Shown: piece after piece, positions 51,292 through 59,198 of the stretch | How the letters are laid out: each line of letters begins with the position of its first letter | Numbering within the stretch: the first letter of the stretch is position 1 | Source: Cellulophaga sp. Hel_I_12 | GTDB taxonomy: Bacteria; Bacteroidota; Bacteroidia; Flavobacteriales; Flavobacteriaceae | DNA: 64,000 bases | Assembly (NCBI RefSeq): GCF_000799565.1 | Contig: NZ_JUHB01000001.1 | Span: forward strand, 186,001 to 250,000 | Direction: 5' to 3' | The notes under the pieces: generated by a model | The model's input: only the letters and a program-made list of their open reading frames with translations | What the model was told of the DNA's origin: nothing | Database searches by the model: none | Program-made: the position numbers and the translations under genes

Positions 51292-51550
51292 GTATACCTT
51301 GGTTTAAGAAAAAAAAATCAAGTTGCAAAAGTGAGGTTTTTCTGCTTATTTGTAGTCATTATTCGTTTAAATGTTTGTTTACTCTTTAAGATGCGGTATG
51401 GCGAGGATGAATTGAAAAAGTGTCGATGCTTGTACCTTGCTAGTGAAGAAGTAATAGTCTAATTATTAGTGTCGAATGTCGAATGTCAAATGTCGAAAGA
51501 GAAAAAATGGAAAATGAAAAGTAGAAAATGGAAATCAAGTGCAAGTTCAC

Positions 51551-51623
51551 ACTTCGACTTCGCTCAGTGCAAGAGTATCAAGTTCACAATTCGCCGTAGT
51601 TTATATTGAGCGTAGTCGAGATG
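51551..51623. repeat. REP-like inverted pair (CTTCGACTTCGCTCAG / TTGAGCGTAGTCGAG)
   Basis: The left arm CTTCGACTTCGCTCAGTG and the reverse complement of the right arm TTGAGCGTAGTCGAGATG agree at about 15 of 18 positions by hand, allowing a large hairpin with a loop of about 36 bases. A related word, GTCTTCGACAAGCTCAGAC, occurs at 53120-53138. I recall these words as common dispersed elements in Flavobacteriaceae. Confidence 0.55.
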
Positions 51624-51713
51624 CTCAGTGCAGGTGTTGATGGCGAAAAAATAAAATTCGAAAGAGAAAAAATGGAAAACAAGTTCAAGTGCAAGAGCAA
51701 GTTCGAGAGAAAG

Positions 51714-51762
51714 AATCAAGAAGCAAGAGCCAAGACCTAAGATTCAAGAGCCAAGAATCAAG
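51714..51762 (+). repeat. Degenerate 7-base tandem (NNNCAAG), seven units
   Basis: The consecutive units AATCAAG, AAGCAAG, AGCCAAG, ACCTAAG, ATTCAAG, AGCCAAG and AATCAAG share the AAG ending and a strict 7-base phase while the first three bases vary. Confidence 0.6.
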
Positions 51763-51902
51763 ACCTGCCTATTGTATCGCTTTTAAAATAATTAAAAAAA
51801 CAAGGTCCTATTTTTTAAAGCCTTAAAGCCTTGAAATAAAAAAGGTTTAGGCAGGCACAAATCTCAAATTTTAACTGCTTTTATTAGAGAAAAATTTATT
51901 TT

Positions 51903-52007
51903 CACTTAAAACTTAAAACTTAAAACTTAAAACTTAAAACTTAAAACTTAACACTTAAAACTTAACACTTAACACTTAACACTTAAAACTGATCACTGAT
52001 CACTGAC
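51903..52007 (+). repeat. 7-base tandem array (A/C)ACTTAA running into a stop codon
   Basis: Fifteen units in perfect 7-base phase: twelve of AACTTAA or CACTTAA, then AACTGAT, CACTGAT and CACTGAC. The final unit supplies the TGA stop of the minus-strand glucuronate epimerase. A sister array ends at the stop of the next gene upstream. Confidence 0.8.
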
Positions 52008-53037
52008 CACCAACTCCATAATACCCTCTATACCAGTCAACAAACTTTTGAATCCCTTCTTTAATACTCGTTTTTGGTGCGTAGCCATAATCTTTGATTA
52101 AGTCGTCTACATTTGCCCAAGTTTTGGCGACGTCACCGGCTTGCATGGGTAGCATTTCTTTGATGGCTTTTTTACCTAGATTGGTCTCAATTTCTTCTAT
52201 AAAATCGGTTAGTTTTACACTGTTGTTGTTGCCAATATTGTACATTTTATAGGCGTTTGAACTTTTAATTCTCTCTACAGTATCTTTTTCAATAATTCTG
52301 ATAACACCTTCGACAATATCATCCACATAGGTAAAATCGCGCTCCATATCGCCATGATTAAACACTTTGATAGGTTTGTTTTGCACAATGGCTTCTGTGA
52401 ATAAAAATAAGGCCATATCAGGTCTTCCCCAAGGGCCATAGACCGTAAAAAAACGCAATCCGGTAGTGGCAAAACCGTATAAATGACTATAGGTGTGCGC
52501 CATAAGTTCGTTGGCTTTTTTACTCGCAGCATATAGACTTATCGGCTGATCAACAGGATCGGAAGTTTCAAAAGGAATTTTACTGTTTAAACCATAAACA
52601 CTAGAGCTACTAGCATAGACCAAATGTTTAATTTGGTGATGTCTACAACATTCTAAAATATTTAAAAAGCCAACTACATTACTATCAATATAGGTCTCAG
52701 GATTTTCTATACTATAGCGAACTCCAGCCTGTGCCCCTAAATTACAAACCACATCAAAAGTTTCATTTTGAAACAACACGGGAAGGTTTTCACGATCTTC
52801 TAAGCCTAGTTTTATAAACTTAAAGGCCGCACCATGTTTGGTGCTCGTGCTTATTGTGTTAAATATTGAAGCACTTTCTTGAGCAATGCCTAATTCGTTT
52901 AAACGCGCAAACTTTAGCCCTACCTCATAATAATCGTTGATATTATCTAAGCCAACCACTTCGTGACCATGAGCTAAAAGTCTTTGGCAGGTATGAAAGC
53001 CAATAAATCCGGCTGCTCCGGTAACTAGTATTTTCAT
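52000..53037 (-). CDS. UDP-glucuronate 4-epimerase
   Basis: A 345-residue extended SDR enzyme interconverting UDP-GlcA and UDP-GalA. VTGAAGFIGFHTCQRLL (about 5-21) is the NAD motif. GLDNINDYYEVGLKFARL is the block diagnostic of glucuronate epimerases. YASSSSVYG with YAASKK gives the catalytic Ser/Tyr/Lys, and FTVYGPWGRPDMA is also diagnostic of the family. It works on the product of the UDP-glucose dehydrogenase encoded next. Its stop codon lies inside a 7-base repeat array and its upstream region starts another (TAAAGTC), so the gene is framed by repeats on both sides. Confidence 0.92.
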   Translation of the reverse strand: MKILVTGAAGFIGFHTCQRLLAHGHEVVGLDNINDYYEVGLKFARLNELGIAQESASIFNTISTSTKHGAAFKFIKLGLEDRENLPVLFQNETFDVVCNLGAQAGVRYSIENPETYIDSNVVGFLNILECCRHHQIKHLVYASSSSVYGLNSKIPFETSDPVDQPISLYAASKKANELMAHTYSHLYGFATTGLRFFTVYGPWGRPDMALFLFTEAIVQNKPIKVFNHGDMERDFTYVDDIVEGVIRIIEKDTVERIKSSNAYKMYNIGNNNSVKLTDFIEEIETNLGKKAIKEMLPMQAGDVAKTWANVDDLIKDYGYAPKTSIKEGIQKFVDWYRGYYGVGGQ

Positions 53038-53456
53038 TTTTTTTGTATTAAAAGTTAAATTTAAAGTCTAAAGTCTAAAGTCTAAAGTCAAATGTCGAAA
53101 CATCTAACTTTTTAGTAGGGTCTTCGACAAGCTCAGACGGACATTTTTGTGGTCATTTTGCACTACAATGGTTTTAAGATTCTTTTCAAAAATTTAAAAA
53201 CTAATAGGATTAAGAACTTTTAACATACAACTAGCTTTCGAAATTCTACTTTCTAGAACCTGAAACCTGAACCCACAAACTTGAAACATTTTTTTCAAAC
53301 AATCCATCTTTCTTTTGACCTTCTACATTTGACTTTCGATAACTTAAAACCAGAAACTTTATTGTAAAACCATCCAAAATCAAGTTTTAACTTAGCTTGT
53401 TGACAAAAAAAATAATTTTCACTTAAAACTTAAAACTTAAAACTTAAAACTTAAAA
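53038..53456. other. 419-base gene-free spacer with several 7-base repeats
   Basis: It contains (TAAAGTC)4 at 53062-53089, a GTCTTCGACAAGCTCAGAC element, units AACCTGA/AACCTGA/ACCCACA/AACTTGA at 53257-53284, and a final AACTTAA array touching the next gene's stop. No coding frame or convincing promoter was seen. Confidence 0.55.
53062..53089 (+). repeat. 7-base tandem (TAAAGTC)4
   Basis: Four perfect units followed by one degenerate unit (AAATGTC), 25 bases upstream of the glucuronate epimerase start codon. A stretch in this position could affect promoter spacing if the copy number changed. Confidence 0.65.
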
Positions 53457-53458
53457 CT
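53420..53458 (+). repeat. 7-base tandem array (A/C)ACTTAA, sister of the array at 51.9 kb
   Basis: Five full units (one CACTTAA, four AACTTAA) and a partial sixth that supplies the TAG stop of the minus-strand UDP-glucose dehydrogenase. The lead-in ATTTTC before it also matches the lead-in of the longer array, indicating a shared origin. Confidence 0.75.
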
Positions 53459-54854
53459 AAACTTGTCCTATAGTATAATACTGAAAACCAATCGTTTCCA
53501 TTTTTTCTTTATCCAAAAGTCTGCGACCGTCGAAAATGAACGCTGGCTTGAGCATCTTGTCATAAATTTTTTCCCAATCGTAGGTTTTAAATTCATCCCA
53601 CTCCGTTAAAATGGCAATCGCATGCGCATCCTTCACATCTTGTAAGGGTTCTTTGGCAACCGTAATTAAATGGCGATTTTCCTCTGGGGTACGTGTATTG
53701 AGGAAATCTAGATCTCTAAATACGGTCTGTTCTTTTACTTGTGGGTCGTAGATGCTTAGATGTGCACGTTCTTCTAATAAGGCGTCTGCCACATAAATGG
53801 CTGCCGATTCGCGCGTATCGTTGGTGTCTTTTTTAAAGGCCCAGCCGTAAAAAACTATTTTTTTATCGGTTACCGTATTGTATAAAGTACTGATGATATT
53901 TTCGGCAAATCGTCGTTTCTGATAATCATTCATCAAGATTACCTGTTCCCAATAATCGGCCACTTCAGGTAAGCCTAGGCTTTGCGAAATATAAACCAGG
54001 TTTAAAATATCTTTTTGAAAACATGAGCCCCCAAAACCCACGGAAGCATTTAAAAATTTAGAACCAATACGGCTATCAAAACCTACAGCTCGGGCTACTT
54101 CTTGAATATTGGCCTCTGTTTTTTCGCACAAAGCCGAGATAGCGTTGATTGATGATACCCGTTGTGCTAAAAACGCATTGGCAACAAGTTTGGAGAGCTC
54201 TGAAGACCATACATTGGTTTGTAAAATACGCTCTTTAGGGATCCAGTTTTCATAAATGGCACTTAACGCATCTTTGGCAGCTTGGCCCGACGGCGTATCA
54301 TCCCCACCAATAAGTACCCGATCCGCATGCATCAAATCTTGAATAGCGGTGCCTTCCGCTAAAAACTCCGGATTGGAAAGAATCTCAAAACGAACTCCCT
54401 GACCGGTGTTGTCTAAAATGTTTTTAATAGCCCCAGCCGTACGTACAGGAAGGGTCGATTTTTCTACCACTATTTTATCGGTGCTTGCTACTTTGGCGAT
54501 ATTTCGAGCGCAGAGCTCTATATACTTTAAATCAGCGGCCTGTCCTTTGCCTTTTCCGAAGGTTTTTGTGGGGGTGTTCACCGAAATAAATATAAGTTCG
54601 GCTTCGTCAATGGCCGCATCTACATCAGTAGAAAAAAATAAGTTTTTATTTCTGGTGGCAGCTACGATCTCTTTGAGCCCTGGTTCATAAATAGGCAAAT
54701 GCTCCAAATTTGAATCATTCCATAAGTCAATTCTAGCCTGATTAATATCGACAACAGTCACCTTAATATGAGGACACATTTTTGCAATGACCGACATGGT
54801 AGGTCCGCCAACATAGCCAGCGCCAATACAGCAAATTTTTGTAATTTTTTTCAT
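53457..54854 (-). CDS. ugd: UDP-glucose 6-dehydrogenase (long, eukaryote-like form)
   Basis: A 465-residue NAD-dependent dehydrogenase making UDP-glucuronate. Motifs: [17 protein letters not shown] (8-24), [42 protein letters not shown] and the catalytic Cys in [14 protein letters not shown] (about 276). The [13 protein letters not shown] insertion marks the longer eukaryote-like subgroup also found in Bacteroidota. Product use is covered by the next gene's 4-epimerase. It is followed immediately by a 7-base repeat array. A gap of 430 bases lies upstream. Confidence 0.93.
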   Translation of the reverse strand: MKKITKICCIGAGYVGGPTMSVIAKMCPHIKVTVVDINQARIDLWNDSNLEHLPIYEPGLKEIVAATRNKNLFFSTDVDAAIDEAELIFISVNTPTKTFGKGKGQAADLKYIELCARNIAKVASTDKIVVEKSTLPVRTAGAIKNILDNTGQGVRFEILSNPEFLAEGTAIQDLMHADRVLIGGDDTPSGQAAKDALSAIYENWIPKERILQTNVWSSELSKLVANAFLAQRVSSINAISALCEKTEANIQEVARAVGFDSRIGSKFLNASVGFGGSCFQKDILNLVYISQSLGLPEVADYWEQVILMNDYQKRRFAENIISTLYNTVTDKKIVFYGWAFKKDTNDTRESAAIYVADALLEERAHLSIYDPQVKEQTVFRDLDFLNTRTPEENRHLITVAKEPLQDVKDAHAIAILTEWDEFKTYDWEKIYDKMLKPAFIFDGRRLLDKEKMETIGFQYYTIGQV

Positions 54855-55284
54855 TAAATACCTTCTTTACTATCCTGTAAATTTTTAATTTTTTTTAAAT
54901 AAAATATACAGCTTATTATATTTTTATCACATTTTCAGTCCTTCCTGTACTGACCCCTGAACAGCTAAAAAACGCTTTCATCTTAGGGAAATTACCCAAG
55001 GTAGCTAGTCTTTTGATCATTTTTTGATGTTGGTCGGTGCTGTGTACTTTTATAAAATACAAATATTGTAAATAATTTTCGATGTTCAGACCTATTGCAA
55101 GGTTAAAGTGCCTTATAGCTAGATAAACAGTATGTCATAAGGTTTTTTTAAAAAGTGTTCCTTTCGATGAATGGTAGTTAATCGATAAAATTAAGGCTTA
55201 AACGAATTAACAAGAGGGAATGTTTTTTTCTATAAAACAATGATTAGTTTTGTTTGTTCATATTATACCCCTTAAACCTAACCT
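54855..55284. other. Divergent intergenic region carrying the plus-strand export-operon promoter
   Basis: 430 bases between divergent genes. The plus-strand promoter box is at 55245-55252. For the minus-strand dehydrogenase no exact -7 match was found (the nearest is CAAATATT near 55.06 kb). No repeat array or open frame of note is present. Confidence 0.5.
55245..55252 (+). promoter_or_regulatory. Probable -7 box of the aminotransferase-wza-wzc operon
   Basis: TAGTTTTG matches TAnnTTTG exactly. The expected start of transcription (about 55257) would give a leader of roughly 28 bases to the TTG start codon. The -33 region is T-rich (TGTTTTTTT) without an exact TTG. Confidence 0.5.
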
Positions 55285-56415
55285 TTGAGTACACCAACTA
55301 AAATATGGCTTTCCTCTCCTCACATGGGAGAAAACGAACAAAAATATGTCAAAGAAGCGTTTGACACCAATTGGGTGGCTCCGCTAGGGCCCAATGTAGA
55401 TGGGTTTGAGTTGGCGATTGAGTCTTATATAAATAATGGTACACAGGTGGCCGCATTGAGTTCTGGAACAGCAGCCATACACTTGGCGCTAGAAATTTTA
55501 GGCGTAGGGCAAGGCGATGAAGTGCTCTGCCAAAGTTTTACCTTTTCTGCTTCGGCAAACCCTATTGTCTATTTGGGAGCTAGCCCTATATTTGTGGATA
55601 GCGAAAGCGAAACCTGGAACATCAGTCCGACATTATTAGAAAAAGCTATTGTGCATCGTATAGCTGCGGGTAAAAAGCCCAAAGCCATTGTTGCGGTACA
55701 TTTATACGGGATGCCGTATCAGGTAAAAGAGATCCAGGCTATTTCAGAAAAATACGATATTCCTGTGATTGAAGACAGTGCAGAGGCCTTAGGAAGTACC
55801 TTTAAGGGTCAAAAATGTAGTAGCTTTGGTACCATAGGTATCTTATCGTTTAATGGCAACAAAATAATTACCACCTCAGGAGGTGGCGCTTTAGTGACCA
55901 AACATAAAGCCTATAAAGAAAAGGCTATATTTTTAGCGACCCAAGCCAGAGACGATGCACCGCATTACCAACATTCGCACATAGGCTATAATTACCGGAT
56001 GAGTAATATTTTAGCGGGAATTGGTCGCGGCCAAATGGAAGTGATTGATGATCGTGTAGCGGCAAGAAGGGCAAATCATCAGCTATATTTTGATGCCTTA
56101 CATTCAATTGATAGTATCGAATTTTTGCCAGAACCTAAGGGCTATTTTTCCAATAGATGGTTGTCGTGCATTTTAACACCGTCTTTTGCACATCGTGAAA
56201 AAATTAGAACTGCTTTGTTAGCACATAATATAGAATCGAGACCTTTGTGGAAACCAATGCACCTGCAGCCGGTTTTTTCAAAATGCCTCTCCTTTATTGA
56301 CGCTACCTCAGAAGCGCTGTTTGATCGTGGGCTATGTTTGCCCAGTGGATCAAACCTAAGCAAAGAGGATGTTTTAAGAGTTATCCGTGTCATCAAAACT
56401 ATAGACCATGATTAA
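55285..56415 (+). CDS. DegT/DnrJ/EryC1-family sugar aminotransferase (PglE-like)
   Basis: A 376-residue PLP-dependent aminotransferase adding an amino group to a UDP-4-keto sugar. Conserved blocks: KIWLSSPHMGENEQKYV and NWVAPLGPNVDGFE at the start, ALSSGTAAIHLAL, EDSAEALGS, and LSFNGNKIITTSGGG with the PLP Lys in GNKI (about residue 193). The start codon is TTG: the next ATG would remove the WLSSPHMG block that relatives keep. It overlaps the dehydratase gene by 8 bases. With that enzyme and the NeuD/PglD-like proteins it would form a bacillosamine-type UDP-diamino sugar. Confidence 0.88.
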   Translation: MSTPTKIWLSSPHMGENEQKYVKEAFDTNWVAPLGPNVDGFELAIESYINNGTQVAALSSGTAAIHLALEILGVGQGDEVLCQSFTFSASANPIVYLGASPIFVDSESETWNISPTLLEKAIVHRIAAGKKPKAIVAVHLYGMPYQVKEIQAISEKYDIPVIEDSAEALGSTFKGQKCSSFGTIGILSFNGNKIITTSGGGALVTKHKAYKEKAIFLATQARDDAPHYQHSHIGYNYRMSNILAGIGRGQMEVIDDRVAARRANHQLYFDALHSIDSIEFLPEPKGYFSNRWLSCILTPSFAHREKIRTALLAHNIESRPLWKPMHLQPVFSKCLSFIDATSEALFDRGLCLPSGSNLSKEDVLRVIRVIKTIDHD

Positions 56416-58366
56416 AAATTACTTTACAAATACGGCAACGAAATATGCATCAAAATGGTTGGTGTTGTTGATTGATATCTTGATGGTATCATTGTCTTTT
56501 ATTATGTCCTATTTTATCCTATTCAACCTAACGCTGAATTTTGATGTAGACAAGTTATTCCTGCAACTACCGGTGATTGCTATGATCTCACTCATCGCAT
56601 TTTTAATCATCGGTTCGTACAAAGGGGTGGTGCGGCATACCGGAGTTCGCGATGTATACAATATTTTTAACGCCATCTGTTTGTTCAGCATTATCACCAT
56701 AGTATTGGTGGTAGCGAATAGAAAATTTATGGTAGTGGATGCGTTTACCATACCTTTAACCATCATCATTATTCACAGCTTGTTGAGTTTTATAGGCCTT
56801 ACCGCGTCGCGCTATATTTTTAAAGCTTTTTACCATAGTTTAGTGTTAAGTGGTTCTTATACCACCAAAAATGTTTTAATCTATGGTGCTGGAGAATCTG
56901 GCATTGTGACTCAAAGTGCGCTCACCAACAATACAAAAAGTAGGGTTAAAGTGATTGGCTATGTCGATAAAGATGTGCAAAAAGTAGGAAAGCATATTAA
57001 TGGAATAAGGGTGTATGGGCCTGAGGTGTTAACCGAAAAATTTATACTGCAAAAAGATGTTTCGGAAGTTATTTTCTCTATCCAGAATATAGATCACATC
57101 AACTTACGGGTTTTGGTAGAAAGTTTGGTGGATTTTCCAGTGCTTGTAAAAATTGTGCCCCCTGTTGAAGATTGGATTAATGGAGAGTTAAAGCTCTCCC
57201 AAATTAAGCAGGTACAAATTGAAGATTTATTAGATAGGGCGCCCATATCTATTAAGAACAGTAAAATTAGTGATGCCGTTGATGGGAAGGTCATTGTGGT
57301 TACTGGAGGAGCGGGTTCTATTGGTAGTGAGCTGGTGCGCCAAATTTGCACTTACAATTACAAATCATTGATTGTGGTAGATCAAGCAGAATCGGCTCTG
57401 TATGATTTGCAGCAAGAACTTAAACAAAACGGGTTTCATAATTTTATTCCGATTGTTGCCGATATCCGCGATAAAAACAGAATGAACACCCTGTTTCAAG
57501 ACCATCAACCACATCTTGTTTTTCATGCTGCTGCGTATAAGCATGTGCCCTTAATGGAGTATAACGCCTATGAAGCCATAAAAATAAATGTGGCAGGGAC
57601 TAAAGTCATGTGCGATTTATCGATGGCCTTTGGAGTAGAAAAATTTATTTTTGTGTCCACTGATAAAGCCGTCAACCCCACCAATGTTATGGGGGCTACC
57701 AAGCGGATCGCAGAAATGTATATTTCTTGTATGCAACAACAAGGAGTGACCAAGTTTATTACAACCCGTTTTGGGAATGTTTTAGGTTCTAATGGTTCTG
57801 TGATTCCTTTGTTTAAAAAACAAATAGATAAAGGAGGTCCCTTGACCGTGACTCACAAAGATGTAACCCGTTATTTTATGACCATCCCAGAAGCCTCGCA
57901 GTTGGTACTCGAGGCTGGAGCTATGGGTGAAGGAGGAGAGATTTTTATTTTTGATATGGGAGAATCGGTGAAAATATTCGATTTAGCCAAAAATATGATT
58001 AAGTTATCGGGTTTAAAATATCCGGAAGATATCGATATTAAAGTAACGGGTTTACGACCTGGAGAAAAGTTATACGAAGAGTTGTTGGCCAATGGCGAGA
58101 ATACCATGCCGACCTATCATAAAAAAATAATGATCAGCAAGGCAAGAGATTTGGACTTCACCACAACACGGTCTAAAATTGATCAGCTCTGTGTAGCCAA
58201 TATGTTTTTTGATATGGACACTGTTAAACTGATGAAAAAAATTGTTCCGGAATATATTTCAAATAACTCAGACTTGTGCCAGTTAGACCTAAAAAGCACG
58301 AAAGAAGAAGTATCGCAAGAGGTAGCTTCGAAGGCTACAAAAAGGGCTACACCTTTACATCAGTAA
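56408..58366 (+). CDS. UDP-HexNAc 4,6-dehydratase, membrane form (PglF/WbpM/CapD-like)
   Basis: A 652-residue protein: four N-terminal membrane helices (to about residue 145), a first Rossmann-like domain (IYGAGESGIVTQSAL) and a catalytic SDR domain from about residue 297 (VTGGAGSIGSELVRQI; FHAAAYKHVPLMEY; FVSTDKAVNPTNVMGATKR with the Met-Lys region that replaces the Tyr-Lys of other SDRs; TRFGNVLGSNGSVIP). It makes the 4-keto-6-deoxy UDP-sugar used by the aminotransferase just upstream. The C-terminal 30 residues are Lys/Ser-rich and look unstructured. Confidence 0.92.
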   Translation: MIKNYFTNTATKYASKWLVLLIDILMVSLSFIMSYFILFNLTLNFDVDKLFLQLPVIAMISLIAFLIIGSYKGVVRHTGVRDVYNIFNAICLFSIITIVLVVANRKFMVVDAFTIPLTIIIIHSLLSFIGLTASRYIFKAFYHSLVLSGSYTTKNVLIYGAGESGIVTQSALTNNTKSRVKVIGYVDKDVQKVGKHINGIRVYGPEVLTEKFILQKDVSEVIFSIQNIDHINLRVLVESLVDFPVLVKIVPPVEDWINGELKLSQIKQVQIEDLLDRAPISIKNSKISDAVDGKVIVVTGGAGSIGSELVRQICTYNYKSLIVVDQAESALYDLQQELKQNGFHNFIPIVADIRDKNRMNTLFQDHQPHLVFHAAAYKHVPLMEYNAYEAIKINVAGTKVMCDLSMAFGVEKFIFVSTDKAVNPTNVMGATKRIAEMYISCMQQQGVTKFITTRFGNVLGSNGSVIPLFKKQIDKGGPLTVTHKDVTRYFMTIPEASQLVLEAGAMGEGGEIFIFDMGESVKIFDLAKNMIKLSGLKYPEDIDIKVTGLRPGEKLYEELLANGENTMPTYHKKIMISKARDLDFTTTRSKIDQLCVANMFFDMDTVKLMKKIVPEYISNNSDLCQLDLKSTKEEVSQEVASKATKRATPLHQ

Positions 58367-58409
58367 TTAGTATTAGATTGCTTATATTTGATTTTTAACA
58401 CGACACCTT

Positions 58410-59171
58410 ATGAAGATTAGCAACAAAATTTTGCTCTTAGTTTTTAGTATTGCTTTCCTTAGTTCCTGTGGTTCTAGAAAAGACATTGTCTACTTCCAAG
58501 ATACCTCGAACTTTGAAACCTTGGTAGATGACAATGCTTTTGAGCCAAAATTTAAAATAGATGATGAAGTAAGTATTTTAATATCAACCACCAATCCTGA
58601 AGCGAGTATTCCTTTTAACCTTTTTAGAGGCGTTGCCGAATCTGGAGGTACACCCGATCAAGTAAGTTATCTGGTCGATAAATACGGGGAAATTGATTTT
58701 CCTGTCTTAGGTAAAGTGAAAGTCGCAGGATTATCTCCTGATGAATTGCGAACACTGCTAAGAAGCAAATTAGAAGGCACCTATTTAAACGACCCCATCA
58801 TCAACATTCGCTTAAAAAACTTTAGAGTTACCGTGCTAGGAGCCGTAAACAGACCCGGTACCTATTTAGTGTTAGGGGAACGTGTTACCATTTTAGAGGC
58901 CTTAGGTTTGGCTGGAGATTTAAACATTCAGGGGAAGCGTCAAAATATAATGGTCTTACGTGATTTTAATGGTACAAAAGTGACCCGGAGAATTGATATT
59001 ACCTCAAAAGAGGCTTTTAAAAACCCTATGTTTTACCTGACCCAGAATGATGTGGTATACGTAGAGCCGAGTAAATCTGCGATAAAAACTTCCTCCCTGG
59101 ACCAAAGGGTGACTATTGGTCTTTCCTTAGTCACTTTTGCTATTACCTCAGTACTTCTTTTGACTAGATAA
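58410..59171 (+). CDS. wza: Wza-like polysaccharide export lipoprotein
   Basis: A 253-residue outer-membrane export protein. Lipoprotein signal FLSSCGSRKDIVYFQD (Cys20), Poly_export domain with FKIDDEVSILIS, DKYGEIDFPVLGKVKVAGLS (about 80-100), then one SLBB domain (FRVTVLGAVNRPGTYLV, ITILEALGLAGDL-like text). A C-terminal hydrophobic segment (TIGLSLVTFAITSVLLL) stands where E. coli Wza has its outer-membrane helix, so it likely forms the channel exit. It lies 27 bases before wzc. It is shorter than E. coli Wza, as usual in Bacteroidota. Confidence 0.92.
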   Translation: MKISNKILLLVFSIAFLSSCGSRKDIVYFQDTSNFETLVDDNAFEPKFKIDDEVSILISTTNPEASIPFNLFRGVAESGGTPDQVSYLVDKYGEIDFPVLGKVKVAGLSPDELRTLLRSKLEGTYLNDPIINIRLKNFRVTVLGAVNRPGTYLVLGERVTILEALGLAGDLNIQGKRQNIMVLRDFNGTKVTRRIDITSKEAFKNPMFYLTQNDVVYVEPSKSAIKTSSLDQRVTIGLSLVTFAITSVLLLTR

Positions 59172-59198
59172 TTAAACATATAAAATTTTACGCCTCTT

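Larger units (their letters stand above)
51292..51999. other. 708-base gene-free spacer built largely of short repeats
   Basis: No coding frame is credible. It contains (GAATGTC)3 at 51474-51494, a REP-like inverted pair at 51551-51623, seven degenerate 7-base units ending in AAG at 51714-51762, and a long (A/C)ACTTAA array that runs into the next gene's stop codon. Much of the spacer thus shows 7-base periodicity in different words. The promoter of the minus-strand epimerase should lie near 51.3 kb, but no clear -7 box was seen. Confidence 0.6.

Noticed and set aside
51903..52007. Regular repeats that might be taken for a CRISPR array
   Set aside because: The 7-base units are contiguous with no spacers and no cas genes nearby; they are a simple tandem repeat.
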